Origin: Gemmatimonadota bacterium | GTDB taxonomy: Bacteria; Gemmatimonadota; Gemmatimonadetes; Longimicrobiales; Gaopeijiaceae | Assembly (NCBI GenBank): GCA_021295815.1 | Contig: JAGWBQ010000007.1 | Coordinates: 62,001 to 126,000, forward strand | Length of the DNA stretch: 64,000 nt | Reading direction: 5' to 3' | Shown: in pieces, positions 52,938 to 62,582 of the stretch | Position numbering within the stretch: position 1 is the stretch's first letter | How the letters are laid out: each line of letters starts with the position of its first letter | Translations under genes and position numbers: made by a program | The notes under the pieces: generated by a model | The model's database searches: none | What the model saw: only the letters and a program-made list of their open reading frames with translations | Told to the model about the DNA's origin: nothing

Positions 52938-54164
52938 TCAGAGTGAGGCCAGGAACGCAAGAACCAGGTCGCGCCCGAGCCGGTTCAGTTCCTGGAAACG
53001 GTCGCGCGCCGCACTAGCTTCGCCGCCGTGCAACAGGACCGCGTCCTCCACTCGCTGTACGCGCCCGTCGTGCAGGTACTGAAAACGGTATCCGAGGCCC
53101 ATAAGCGGGGTGGTTCGCCACTCGGAGGGAGCGGCTCCGCCCGCACACGGTCCGGCGAGCTCGGGGCCCATGTCGTGCAGCAGGAAGTCGGAATAGGGAC
53201 GGAAGGCCTTTTCGGCGAAGGCGAGACGGTCCGTTGCACTGTCCCGGCCGGGGGCCGATGTCATCATGACCGGAACGTGACAGCTCGTGCATCCGATTTC
53301 GGTGAAGAGGCGTTCGCCCTCCGCCGTCCGGTCCGCATCGCTCTCGGTTCGCCGGGCGGGGGGCGCCAAAAAGCGAACGTAGGCGGCAACCGCCTCAAGG
53401 ACCGAGTCGGCGAGCTCGGGCTCGGCGGTCGGGTCCGTTCCTGCGGGCAAGGGCATTCCGTTCGGGAGTTCCTCGTACGGGTGTCCCGATGTCGTGAGTC
53501 CCATCTCGAGTCGAAAGGCGTCCTCGGCGAAATCCCGCACCCTCGCGTGAGTGGCTTTGAAGCCGAAGCGGGCGAGGGCTCCCGCGCCGTCGAACCCCGG
53601 ACGCCCCGAGATGCCGTCTCCATCGCTGTCCTCGGGATCGGCGAGAGCGAGGATGGTCTCTTCCGCTACGGCCTCCACCATGCCCATGCCGAAAAGCGGA
53701 AGTGGGAAGATGTCGGCCATGTGAGTGGCATCCGGCGGACGCCGTTCGGGAGCGCCGCCGGCCGCGCGCAGCGGCTCGGTCACCAGAAACTGGAGGAGAT
53801 CGCCGCCGGCTGCGTTCAGGGGATCGCAACCCGTGGCGGGATCGAAGCGGCTGGCCTTAGTGACCGGCTCCGCCCCGAAACCGCCGCTTGCGGGCAAGTC
53901 GTGGCAGGAGACGCAGCGTCGCTGGTTGAAGAGGGGACCTAGCCCCTCCGATTCCGTGAACTCGCGTTGGAAGAGCGCTCGTCCAAGGCGGAATGCGCCC
54001 AGTTCGGTCTCGGTCAGTCCGGGAAGTGGATCACCAGGCTGCTCTTCGACGAACTCCGCAGTAGCGGTGCAGGAGGGGGAGCCGACTGCGAAGAGCAGGA
54101 GCGGAACACTGCGCCACGAGCTTGCCCGCTCCAGCGTCGCGGTGCCCTGGGAGGCCTTGGCCAC
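52938..54164 (-). CDS. Stand-alone di-heme oxidoreductase (DHOR/DUF1111) lipoprotein
   Basis: A 408-residue periplasmic c-type cytochrome. The N-terminus has a hydrophobic signal ending SPSCTATA, possibly a lipobox. The two haem sites are CVSCH (C84, C87, H88) and CTSCH (C292, C295, H296). Other family blocks are SEGLGPLFN, DPEDSDGDGISGRPGF and FRPYSDFLLHDMGPELAGPC, and RTTPLMGLGYRFQYLHDGR closes the domain. It matches the C-terminal half of the 40617 fusion along its whole length. Six bases separate it from the lipoprotein upstream on the same strand. Confidence 0.92.
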   Translation of the reverse strand: MAKASQGTATLERASSWRSVPLLLFAVGSPSCTATAEFVEEQPGDPLPGLTETELGAFRLGRALFQREFTESEGLGPLFNQRRCVSCHDLPASGGFGAEPVTKASRFDPATGCDPLNAAGGDLLQFLVTEPLRAAGGAPERRPPDATHMADIFPLPLFGMGMVEAVAEETILALADPEDSDGDGISGRPGFDGAGALARFGFKATHARVRDFAEDAFRLEMGLTTSGHPYEELPNGMPLPAGTDPTAEPELADSVLEAVAAYVRFLAPPARRTESDADRTAEGERLFTEIGCTSCHVPVMMTSAPGRDSATDRLAFAEKAFRPYSDFLLHDMGPELAGPCAGGAAPSEWRTTPLMGLGYRFQYLHDGRVQRVEDAVLLHGGEASAARDRFQELNRLGRDLVLAFLASL

Positions 54165-54170
54165 GGGTTG

Positions 54171-54650
54171 CTAGGGAATCCCGAGAGTCGCCGCCTGGAA
54201 TTGGTAGGAGAAGGTGAGGGCCTGGCGGACTCCCACGGATTCCCACACCTGGAGTTCCCTGAAGTCGTTGTACCAGTCCCGCCCGTCGATCTTCACGTTC
54301 ACGGCGATAGTGGCGACGACCTCTTCCGTGGGAAAGATGCGCGAATGGAACTGCAGGCGATCGTTCAGGCGGTAGGTCCGCTCGTACGGCAGGGTGACGG
54401 TGGTCGTGTCGGACGAGTTGATGTGCGTGATCAGAGGGCAGCCCTCCTGACCGACGCACTCCGGGTCCTCGACGAGGAGGAAATCCTGCGACGTGATCAA
54501 CACTGCCGACGAGACCTGCTGGCTAGTGACGGTCACGGTAACCTCTTCAGGTTCACCTGGACCGGTGAGCCAGTCACAGCCGGAGATCAGGACGGGGACG
54601 AGCGAGAGCGGGAGAATCCGAGGCAGGACGGAAGACGACGGAAGGAGCAT
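54171..54650 (-). CDS. Hypothetical lipoprotein
   Basis: A 159-residue lipoprotein with signal peptide ending LVPVLISGCDW. The mature part is strand-rich (EVTVTVTSQQVSSAVLITSQ, TTVTLPYERTYRLND, VATIAVNVKIDGRDWYND) and has a Cys pair (PECVGQEGCP). No family is recognised. It is six bases upstream of the di-heme gene, and both face away from susC 2. A role with the cytochrome is inferred from position alone. Confidence 0.7.
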   Translation of the reverse strand: MLLPSSSVLPRILPLSLVPVLISGCDWLTGPGEPEEVTVTVTSQQVSSAVLITSQDFLLVEDPECVGQEGCPLITHINSSDTTTVTLPYERTYRLNDRLQFHSRIFPTEEVVATIAVNVKIDGRDWYNDFRELQVWESVGVRQALTFSYQFQAATLGIP

Positions 54651-54766
54651 TGTCGCTATCTGAATGGGAGGGGATGGGTGTCGGTACCGGCATGGTACCG
54701 GTTACGCGTTCTCATACACCGCTGCCCAGCTTCCTATCCCTGGTTCGGGGACCCGTGCCTTAACGG

Positions 54767-54841
54767 CCCGGACCGTGCGGTCCGGGAAACTATGTCGCTC
54801 GGTTCGCGTATGCACGGTGCTCGGATCAGTACCGAGAAACT
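54767..54841 (+). other. Two hairpins, each followed by AAACT, in the second SusC leader
   Basis: CCCGGACCG-TG-CGGTCCGGG (54767-54786) is followed at once by AAACT (54787-54791). CTCGG/CCGAG (54820-54836, 7-base loop) is followed at once by AAACT (54837-54841). The two AAACT are exactly 50 bases apart. Upstream is a repeated GGTACCGG. The region 54651-54911 has no gene. It may be a regulatory leader or operator, but the pattern could be chance. Confidence 0.4.
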
Positions 54842-54911
54842 GCCGTGCCCCCCGGTGTCCGGGTTGGACGCCGAGCGGGGGCTCCATCCACCCCACTCAA
54901 AAGGGAAAGCT

Positions 54912-57818
54912 ATGTCACCAACATCGTTAAATCGAAAGGCGCTGCTCTCAGGGATCACCCTGATCGCGGCGTTTCTGTTCACACCCAACGCGCCTCCCGC
55001 CGCTGCGCAGGAGGTCGGTTCCGTCGTCGGTACGGTGGTCGACGAGGCCTCCGGAAGACGTCTCGCCGACGCTCAGGTTCTGGTGACCGGTACCGGGATC
55101 GGAGGGCTCACCAACGCCGCCGGCTTCTTCAGGCTAGGAGCGGTTCCCGTGGGTTCAGCGGAGATCTCCGTCAGTCTGATCGGGTATCAGCGCACGACAC
55201 AGACCGTCACCGTCGCTCCCGCCGGCGTCTCGGTCGAGTTTCGGATGAGCCAGACGGCCATCTCGCTCGGTGAAATCGTGGTCACCGGCGTCGGCCAAGC
55301 CACCGAGCGGCGCGCGCTCGGCACGACCGTGGACGTGATCTCCGCAGCGGAGATAGATCAGGCACCGGTTCAGAACGTGGCTCAGCTCCTCCAGGGCCGA
55401 GTCGCGGGGGCGACCGTCAACGCCACCTCCTCCCAGCCCGGCACCGGCAGCCTCATCAACTTCCGGGGCGTCTCCTCGGTGGTCGGCGCACAGACTCCGG
55501 TCATCTATATCGATGGCGTGCGCGTGGACAACGACCAGTCCACTGCGGCCGGGACGGGCGGCGAGCAGTCAAGCGCACTGGCCGACCTCATGGCCTCGGA
55601 CATCGAGCGCATCGAGATCACCAAGGGCGGTGCGGCGAGCACCCTCTACGGCTCGGACGCCGCCACGGGCGTCATCCAGATCTTCACCAAGCGGGGCACG
55701 CCGGGGGCTCCCAAGGTGACGGCGCGGATCGAACGCGCCTACGAAGTGCCGGAGCTCAAGTACATGTTCGACGTGGGGCTCACCTTCCCGGACCTGGTCG
55801 CGGCGGGGGAGGCTCCGGCCACCCTTCTCGCCGACCAGTACTGGCGAAACGGCCAGGCCCAGACCTACTACGTGGGTGTCAACGGGGGCACCGCCGCCGT
55901 CACCTACCGTCTGAGCGGACGGATCAACCAGACGGATGGAACCCAGCCCAAGAACGGCTCGGTCCAGTACAACCTCTCCGGCGGGATGCAGGCGACGATC
56001 TCCGACCGCCTGCGGGTGGAGTTCTCCGGCGCCTACACTCGCTCCAGCTTCGACCGTCTCTTCAATGGAACCGCCATCGCCGACCCTATCACCACTTTCG
56101 AGGTGGGCGACGCGCTCTTCTTCTCGGGTGAATCGACCCTCCAGGGCGCGCTCGAAATGTTCTTGCGCCCCGACATCACCGAAGAGGTCAACCGCTTCCT
56201 GGTGAGCGGCGGAGGACACTTCAATTGGAACGACGATGTGGAGACCCGCTTCACGGTGGGCGTGGACGCGCGCACCAACCACCAGCGGGTCCTGCAGCCG
56301 ATCGGGTTCACTCCGGGAGAACCCACGGGATCGCTGACGCGGTTCAACAGGGAGTTCACCTCGGTCTCACTCAACCTGGCCACCACCTGGCGGACTCGGT
56401 TGAACGACGGACTAAGCTCGGCTCTGACCTTCGGCGCCCAGGGCTTCCGCGACGACGAGTCCGTCTTCAACGCGAACGGCACCGGCTTCGCCCTCCCCGG
56501 CTCCGAGGACTTCGGGTCCGCCGCAGAGGTCTCGGCTGGTGAAGGCAACTCGGAGCTCTTCAACGGCGGAGTGTTCGTCGACGAGCAGCTCGCCTTTCAG
56601 GACAAGCTCTTCATCGGCGGCGGCGTGCGCATCGACGCCGGCTCCTCGTTCGGAGACGAGATCGCCTACCAGGCCTATCCGAAGGGCACGCTTTCCTACG
56701 TGATCTCGGAGGAGTCCTTCATGCCGGGCGGCGATATCCTGAACGAACTGAAGCTGCGCGGCGCGTACGGGCGCACCGGAAAGTTCCCTGGTCCCTTCCT
56801 CCGCGACCGCACCTTTTCCGCCATTCCGTTCCGGGGCGAGAGTGCGCCTTCCTTCGCCAATCCGGGAAACGACGAACTCAAGCCCGAGGTCACCTCGACC
56901 ATCGAGTACGGCTTCGACGCGGCGCTTCTTGACAACCGCATCGGGGTGGGCTTCACCTACTTCGACGCAGTCACGAGCGACGCGCTCTTCCTGGTCCCGG
57001 AGCAGCCTTCCACGGGCCTGGGCAACCAGCTTCGCAACGTCGGAGAGATCGCCAACACTGGTATCGAGGTCGCGCTTAGCGCCACCGTGCTCAACATCGA
57101 GGACTACGTGTGGAGCCTGAGCGGTACCTTCAACACGGTCACCAACGAAGTGACCGACATGGGTTCCGCAGCCGACTTCAACATCGAGGCCCAGAAGAGA
57201 GTCAGCGAGGGCAAGCCGGTGGGAACGTGGTGGATGACCCATCCCGTCGACACCAACGGCGACGGTCTCGCCGACGGCTCGGAGACGCAGTTCGTCACCA
57301 AGGAGGACGGCAGCTACGCCAGCCCGCAACCGGATCAGTTCGGGGCCTTCTCCACTCAGCTCACCCTCTGGAACAGGCTCTCGCTCTCGGCGTTGGCGGA
57401 CTGGGCCACCGGCGCCTACGTCTTCGACTACGGGTCGGTGTGGGCGACTTTCAACGCCATCTACCGCCGCGAGGAGATCGAGGGCGTGACCTTCCCGGAT
57501 CGCTACGACACCTCCGGGACGGGAATCGGCAAGTACTCGCAGAGCGCGGCGCGCCGGGCGTTCCTCTACGAGGGCGACTGGCTGAAGCTCAGAGAGGTGA
57601 GCGCGCGTTACGAGCTGCCCGAGAGCCTGGTCGGAGACCGGGCCGAGAGGGCGAGCATCTATGCGAGCGTCCGCAATCTGGCCATCTGGTCGTCCACGGC
57701 CATGGTCGATCCCGAACTCAGCGGCGTCACCGGCGGCGGTCTGGAGCTCGGTGGAGAATCGAGCATCACCGCCTCGCCGAACCGGGCGTTCCGGTTCGGC
57801 CTCGAGTTCGTGTTTTAG
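54912..57818 (+). CDS. SusC/RagA-family TonB-dependent outer-membrane transporter 2
   Basis: A 968-residue receptor. Signal peptide to AAAQE (about 35). The SusC N-terminal domain (GSVVGTVVDEASGRRLADAQ) is followed by the plug (ISLGEIVVTGVGQA, NFRGVSSVVGAQTPVIYIDGVR, EITKGGAASTLYGSDAATGVI). The barrel ends FRFGLEFVF. ATG 54912 has AAGGGAAAG just before it; the frame stays open far upstream but that part antisense-overlaps the genes at 52938-54650. Works with the SusD at 57840. It is about the same length as the first SusC, with a different barrel sequence. Confidence 0.95.
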   Translation: MSPTSLNRKALLSGITLIAAFLFTPNAPPAAAQEVGSVVGTVVDEASGRRLADAQVLVTGTGIGGLTNAAGFFRLGAVPVGSAEISVSLIGYQRTTQTVTVAPAGVSVEFRMSQTAISLGEIVVTGVGQATERRALGTTVDVISAAEIDQAPVQNVAQLLQGRVAGATVNATSSQPGTGSLINFRGVSSVVGAQTPVIYIDGVRVDNDQSTAAGTGGEQSSALADLMASDIERIEITKGGAASTLYGSDAATGVIQIFTKRGTPGAPKVTARIERAYEVPELKYMFDVGLTFPDLVAAGEAPATLLADQYWRNGQAQTYYVGVNGGTAAVTYRLSGRINQTDGTQPKNGSVQYNLSGGMQATISDRLRVEFSGAYTRSSFDRLFNGTAIADPITTFEVGDALFFSGESTLQGALEMFLRPDITEEVNRFLVSGGGHFNWNDDVETRFTVGVDARTNHQRVLQPIGFTPGEPTGSLTRFNREFTSVSLNLATTWRTRLNDGLSSALTFGAQGFRDDESVFNANGTGFALPGSEDFGSAAEVSAGEGNSELFNGGVFVDEQLAFQDKLFIGGGVRIDAGSSFGDEIAYQAYPKGTLSYVISEESFMPGGDILNELKLRGAYGRTGKFPGPFLRDRTFSAIPFRGESAPSFANPGNDELKPEVTSTIEYGFDAALLDNRIGVGFTYFDAVTSDALFLVPEQPSTGLGNQLRNVGEIANTGIEVALSATVLNIEDYVWSLSGTFNTVTNEVTDMGSAADFNIEAQKRVSEGKPVGTWWMTHPVDTNGDGLADGSETQFVTKEDGSYASPQPDQFGAFSTQLTLWNRLSLSALADWATGAYVFDYGSVWATFNAIYRREEIEGVTFPDRYDTSGTGIGKYSQSAARRAFLYEGDWLKLREVSARYELPESLVGDRAERASIYASVRNLAIWSSTAMVDPELSGVTGGGLELGGESSITASPNRAFRFGLEFVF

Positions 57819-57839
57819 GCCACAAGGAGAACCACAACA

Positions 57840-59288
57840 ATGAACCAGACAAGAAAGAGACCGTTCCTGCCCATGGCGATCGCCGTCCTCGTCGGCTTCC
57901 AGGGCTGTGATTTTCTCGACCCGACCAACGTGCAGAACCCGCTGACCACCACGGACGACCTGGCCAACGCCGAAGAGCCGACGGCCGCGCTGCTCCCGGG
58001 ACTGCGAGCCCAGTTCGCCCGTGCGATCTCCGCCGTGGTTTCGACCACGGAGAACGTCAGCGACAACTACAGCATCCACGGCACGGGCATCAACAAGGAC
58101 TTCGACAACCCGCGCGCGGTCACCTCGCAGGTGGCCAACGGCACCGGCACCGGTGGGGGCGGGGCGTACTGGAACATCCAGGAGCTCCGTGCCTTGGCGG
58201 ATTTCGTTCTCGAAATCGCCACCGGAGACGCGACTGCCACCCAGAGTCAGATAGCCGAGGCGCGCTATTATCGCGGCGTCGCTCTGGTCATGCTCGCGGA
58301 GAACTTCAGCGCGGCGCCGGTCGAGCTCGACGGCGCAGCCCTCTCGGGTCGGGAGCTGCTCACTCTGGCGGTCACCGAACTCCAGGGAGCCACGGGTTCC
58401 GGAAGCCTCGCCCACGCGACGCTCGCTCGGGCTTACCGGCTTCTGGGCGATGCGGCCAACGCCGTCTCCAGCGCCAACTCCGCCCTCGCGCTGGGAGACG
58501 GATTCTACAACTTGCAGGAGTATGATGCGGCGACCCTGACCAACACGCCGCACGCCTTCCTAGTCACTCGCGCGCTGCAGGAGATGCAGCCGCTGCCCCG
58601 GCTCGACTTCCTCGATCCCAAGTTCCTCTCCCGAGCAGCCGGCATCGCTTACGCCAAGGGCGAGGAGATGTACCTGATCAAGGCTGAAGCGGCATTCGCC
58701 GGTGGCGACTTCGTCGCCGGCCGGGCCGAACTGGCGCGGGGGCTGCGACTCGCGCTGAGCCGAGGGACCACTTCGTTCATCGACAACGACCAGCGCCTGA
58801 ACGCCGATCTCTCCATCCGGCCACGCGACGCGGCGATCAAGGTTCGGGCGGACGACGAGAGCCCGATCCGGTCAGGGCTGGTGCTCAACCGCAACGGGAG
58901 CGAGGTGGCGGTGCCCGAACTCTCGTCGACCTCGCTCGACCCCGACTCGGTCGCGGCGATTCCGGTCGGCGACACCGACGCGCTCTGGCACGCCCTCCAC
59001 CTCGCGCGACAGGAGATACTCTTCCTGGAAGGGCGGAGGATGTCGGACCTTGGGATCCGGCTGCCGATGATGCAGCGCGAGATCGACGCGAATCCGAACA
59101 TCAATCCGGGCGGCCCGGGAACGGAGCCGGTGGTTCCCGGCTACATCCCTGCGGGAGAGACCATGGACTTCTTCACACCCGCCTCGCCCTACGGGCCCGA
59201 CGGTACGCTTCTTACCGACGTGGTCACCGTAAACGTCGACATGAACAAGGTGCTCGTCGCGAACGGGGTGTCGCCCTTCCTGAACTAG
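57840..59288 (+). CDS. SusD/RagB-like lipoprotein 2
   Basis: A 482-residue surface lipoprotein. The lipobox is VGFQGCDF. It shows the SusD-like helices (AEARYYRGVALVMLAENFSA, LARAYRLLGDAANAVSSANS) and the C-terminal HLARQEILFLEGRRMSDLGI. It starts 22 bases after the SusC stop with AAGGAGAACC as ribosome site. It should be the lid of the SusCD complex. It ends next to two hairpins (59301-59357). Confidence 0.9.
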   Translation: MNQTRKRPFLPMAIAVLVGFQGCDFLDPTNVQNPLTTTDDLANAEEPTAALLPGLRAQFARAISAVVSTTENVSDNYSIHGTGINKDFDNPRAVTSQVANGTGTGGGGAYWNIQELRALADFVLEIATGDATATQSQIAEARYYRGVALVMLAENFSAAPVELDGAALSGRELLTLAVTELQGATGSGSLAHATLARAYRLLGDAANAVSSANSALALGDGFYNLQEYDAATLTNTPHAFLVTRALQEMQPLPRLDFLDPKFLSRAAGIAYAKGEEMYLIKAEAAFAGGDFVAGRAELARGLRLALSRGTTSFIDNDQRLNADLSIRPRDAAIKVRADDESPIRSGLVLNRNGSEVAVPELSSTSLDPDSVAAIPVGDTDALWHALHLARQEILFLEGRRMSDLGIRLPMMQREIDANPNINPGGPGTEPVVPGYIPAGETMDFFTPASPYGPDGTLLTDVVTVNVDMNKVLVANGVSPFLN

Positions 59289-59300
59289 GAGCCTTGTCCA

Positions 59301-59357
59301 CGCACCGCCAGGTGTGGTGCGGACCCGCCGGCATCGCAGGAATCGGTGTCGGCGGGT
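59301..59357 (+). terminator. Two hairpins after susCD 2
   Basis: CGCACC/GGTGCG (59301-59321) is followed by ACCCGCCG/CGGCGGGT (59323-59330 and 59350-59357). No T-run. Together they could slow or stop polymerase after the susD gene. The rest of 59289-59576 has no recognised feature apart from an ATGGCTTGAAGCCAT hairpin at 59508-59522. Confidence 0.45.
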
Positions 59358-59576
59358 CGCCCTCTTGCAGACCTGAACGGCTTGGGCCGGAGGGGCTTGG
59401 GCGTGGACCCTGAAGCCCTTCGCGACCTTCGACTGGGTACCAGCCGTGCGAACCGCCGAATCTCCCCGGATCGGCAACCTTCCCGATCCCGGCAGGTATC
59501 AATCGGTATGGCTTGAAGCCATGGCGGCCGCCATCCGGGCGTTGCCCTCATCCATCCCAGAACCCGGGAGGGGACT

Positions 59577-61414
59577 ATGGGAACCTACGTCGTTCGAACT
59601 GCCGGTATGCTCATGCTGCTCGCGTTGGCGGCTCCCGGCCCGGTAACCGCCCAGACGCCGACAGGGGCGATCGAAGGCACGATCACCGACGCGACCACGG
59701 GCCAGCCGCTGCACCAGGTCTCGGTCGTGGTGGAGGGAACCGAGCTCAGCGCACTGACCAACCTGACGACGGGCCGCTACTTTCTGACCAACGTACCCGC
59801 CGGAGACCACACCGTGAGGGTGGTGGTCATCGGCTACGTGACTCAGGAGAAGCAGGTCACCGTCACGGCGGGCCAGACCACGGTGGCCGACTTCGCGCTC
59901 GAGATTTCGACCGTCAGCCTTGACGAGATGCTAGTCTCCGGAGCGGTGGGCGAAGTGTATTTCAGGACGAAGGGCGGACCGTGGCCCTTGGTGAGCGTGG
60001 CCGATTTCAACACCGAATCCTACGCCCACATCGACGAGAACGACTTCAAGCTCGTCAGCGCGTCCCCGCTCTCCACCTTCTCGACCTCCTACGCCAACGT
60101 GCGCCGTTTCATCCAGGACGGCGAGCGCCCGCCCATCGACGCGGTCCGCATCGAGGAGATGGTCAACTACTTCCCCTACGAGTGGGACGACGTGTCTGGC
60201 GAGCACCCGTTCGCCGTGACCACCGAGGTGACCCAGGCGCCCTGGAAGCGGGAGCATCGGCTGGTTCGCATCGGGCTGCACGCGCAGTCGATCGACACCG
60301 AGGATCTCCCGCCCAGCAACCTGGTCTTCCTGCTGGACGTGTCCGGATCGATGGAACCGAGCAACAAGCTGCCGCTCCTCAAGAAGGCGTTCTCTTTGCT
60401 TGTCGACCAGCTGAGGCCGCAGGACCGGGTCGCGATCGTGGTATACGCGGGCGCTGCCGGGCTTGTGCTTCATTCCACCCCCGGCAACCGGCAGGACAAG
60501 ATCCTGGCCGCGCTCGAACGGCTGCAGGCCGGCGGCAGCACCGCCGGAGGCGAAGGTCTCAAGCTCGCCTACGAGACGGCCCGCGAGTATTTCATCGACG
60601 GCGGCAATAACCGCGTCATCCTGGCCACCGACGGCGACTTCAACGTGGGCGCCTCCAGCGACGGCGAGATGGTGCGGCTCATCGAGAGAGAGCGCGAAAG
60701 CGGCGTCTTCCTGACCGTGCTTGGATTCGGCACCGGCAACCTCAAGGACTCCAAGATGGAGCAGATCGCCGACCACGGGAACGGCAACTTCCACTACGTC
60801 GACGGCCTGCTCGAGGCCCGCAAACGCTCCTCACCCTGGCCAAGGACGTGAAGCTGCAGATCGAGTTCAATCCGGCGCGGGTGGAGGGCTATCGCCTGAT
60901 AGGGTACGAGAACCGGCTGCTGGCCGACGAGGATTTCAACGACGACACCAAGGACGCGGGCGACCTCGGGGCCGGACACACCGTGACCGCGCTCTACGAG
61001 GTGGTGCCTGCGGGCGTCGAGGTGCCGCGCGAGAGTGAAGTCGACGATCTGCGCTACCAGCCGCAGGCGGACCACCCGCCGCTCAGCGAGTTCGAAGGCG
61101 AGATGCTGTACGTCAAGATCCGCTACAAGGATCCCGACGGGGAGAAGAGCAGGCTTCTCGAACACGCTGTCGCCGACCGGAGCGGGATGCCTTCCACCGA
61201 CTTTCGCTTCGCGACCGCGGTGGCGGGCTTCGGCATGCTGCTGCGCGACTCACCCTATGCCGGGACCTTCTCACTCGACGATGTCGTGAAGCTGGCCGAG
61301 AGAGGCAAGGGGGATGACCCGCGCGGCTACCGGGGCGAGTTCATCCGGCTGGTGGAAACGACGCGAGACCTGGGGCTGCTCAAGGAGGCGGAGGAAACGG
61401 ACGGGCGACACTAG
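59577..61414 (+). pseudogene. Von Willebrand-A (YfbK-like) protein with SusC-type N-terminal domain, frame broken
   Basis: Signal peptide to TAQTP, then a regulatory-like domain (25-120) as in the SusC proteins, ending SLDEMLVSG. Residues 150-400 are the YfbK-type VWA region (IEEMVNYFPYEWDD, MIDAS-type LDVSGSMEPS, LATDGDFNVGASSD). After LLEARK at 60824 the frame ends at 60851 in a 9-residue unrelated tail. The next part of the family, TLLTLAKDVKLQIEFNPARV, begins one frame over at 60824 and runs to 61414 with the YfbK C-terminal domain. About 25 bases seem missing compared with homologues. It may be two separate proteins now, or an error. Confidence 0.8.
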
Positions 61415-61484
61415 CACGTACGAAAAGGTTGGCCAGGTGATCAGGTTCCCCCGGCCCGGTTCCGCCTCCGACTGACCCTCCGCC

Positions 61485-62438
61485 TTACGCCGGCGGCAGA
61501 TCCTCCACCAACCGGACCATGCGCTCGACCTGGTCCTCGTCGGGAAGCCCGCCCATCCCCGCACCGAGGTTGTCGACCATGTGCTCGGGTCGGCTGGTCG
61601 CGGGCGTGACCACGGTCACGGCCTCGTTCGCCAGGACGAACTTGAGAAAGAACTGAGCCCAGCTGTGCGCGTCGAACTCCCCGGCCCATTCGGGAACGTC
61701 GCGTCCGCTTACCCGATTCCACAACCGGGTGCGTCCGAATGGGGCATAGATCAGCACACCGATGCCGCGCTCCCTGGCCAAGGGCAGGATCTCCTCGGCG
61801 GAAGCTCGGTTGTCGACGGCGTAGTCGACGCCGATGAAGTCGATGGGCTCGTTGCGCATCACCGCCGCGAGATCGGGATAGCGTCGCTCGCTCGTGCTTG
61901 TGATGCCGATGTACCGAACCCGAGCGGCCTCTTTTTCCTCCTTGAGGATGCCGAGCTGGGTCGGAGGATCGCCCAGGTTGTGTACCTGGATGAGGTCGAC
62001 GACCGGGAGCCGGAAACGGTCGAAGGAGCGGCGGACCTGAGCACGGGCCTCGTCCGGATCGGCGCTTCCGCCGCCGCGACCCGCCACGTTCACCTTGGTC
62101 GCCCAGAAAATGCGATCCTGAATGCCGAGGTCGTTGGCCACTTCGCCCGCCACCTCCTCGGAAGCCCCGTAGGACGGTGCGGTGTCGAACACCGAGCCGC
62201 CGTTGTCCACGAAGGTCTGGAGCACGGCCCGGATCGCGCTCACATCGTCGCTTCGAGCCACCCGCGAGAAGGTGGCCGAGCTGCCCAGACCGACGACCGG
62301 GAGCATTTCGCTCGTACCGGGGACGGCCCGGGTCATGATTTCCTGACGCGTCAGCGCCTGGAGCAGGGTAGGGGTGAGGGCGAATCCCGCGCCGCTTCCG
62401 GCGGTGAGCTTGAGCCAATCGCGTCGTGTGAGCTTCAT
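61485..62438 (-). CDS. Exported aldo/keto reductase with Tat signal
   Basis: A 317-residue NADPH-dependent reductase. The N-terminus MKLTRRDWLKLTAGSGAGFA is a twin-arginine signal, so it should be exported folded. The AKR tetrad residues are in FDTAPSYGAS (Asp, Tyr), FWATKVNVAG (Lys) and IQVHNLG (His). The cofactor end VTPATSRPEHMVDNLGA is also typical. Substrate unknown. The start at 62438 is preferred to one at 62564 because it places the RR motif at the N-terminus. Confidence 0.9.
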   Translation of the reverse strand: MKLTRRDWLKLTAGSGAGFALTPTLLQALTRQEIMTRAVPGTSEMLPVVGLGSSATFSRVARSDDVSAIRAVLQTFVDNGGSVFDTAPSYGASEEVAGEVANDLGIQDRIFWATKVNVAGRGGGSADPDEARAQVRRSFDRFRLPVVDLIQVHNLGDPPTQLGILKEEKEAARVRYIGITSTSERRYPDLAAVMRNEPIDFIGVDYAVDNRASAEEILPLARERGIGVLIYAPFGRTRLWNRVSGRDVPEWAGEFDAHSWAQFFLKFVLANEAVTVVTPATSRPEHMVDNLGAGMGGLPDEDQVERMVRLVEDLPPA

Positions 62439-62582
62439 CGTTCCTTGTTTCTCGGGCCATGGTTTACGAAGGGCGGGCGGCACGAACCCGTCTCCTGCGT
62501 CGGGTCTGCGGTTCCCACCGCTAAACAAAAGATGGCCCGGACCGTCCCGGATCACAAGAGACACCGCCCGACCGGCAGTTCG

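Noticed and set aside
53967-54911. N-terminal extension of the second SusC to 1283 residues
   Set aside because: It is antisense to the di-heme and lipoprotein genes and lacks homology; the signal peptide begins at 54912.
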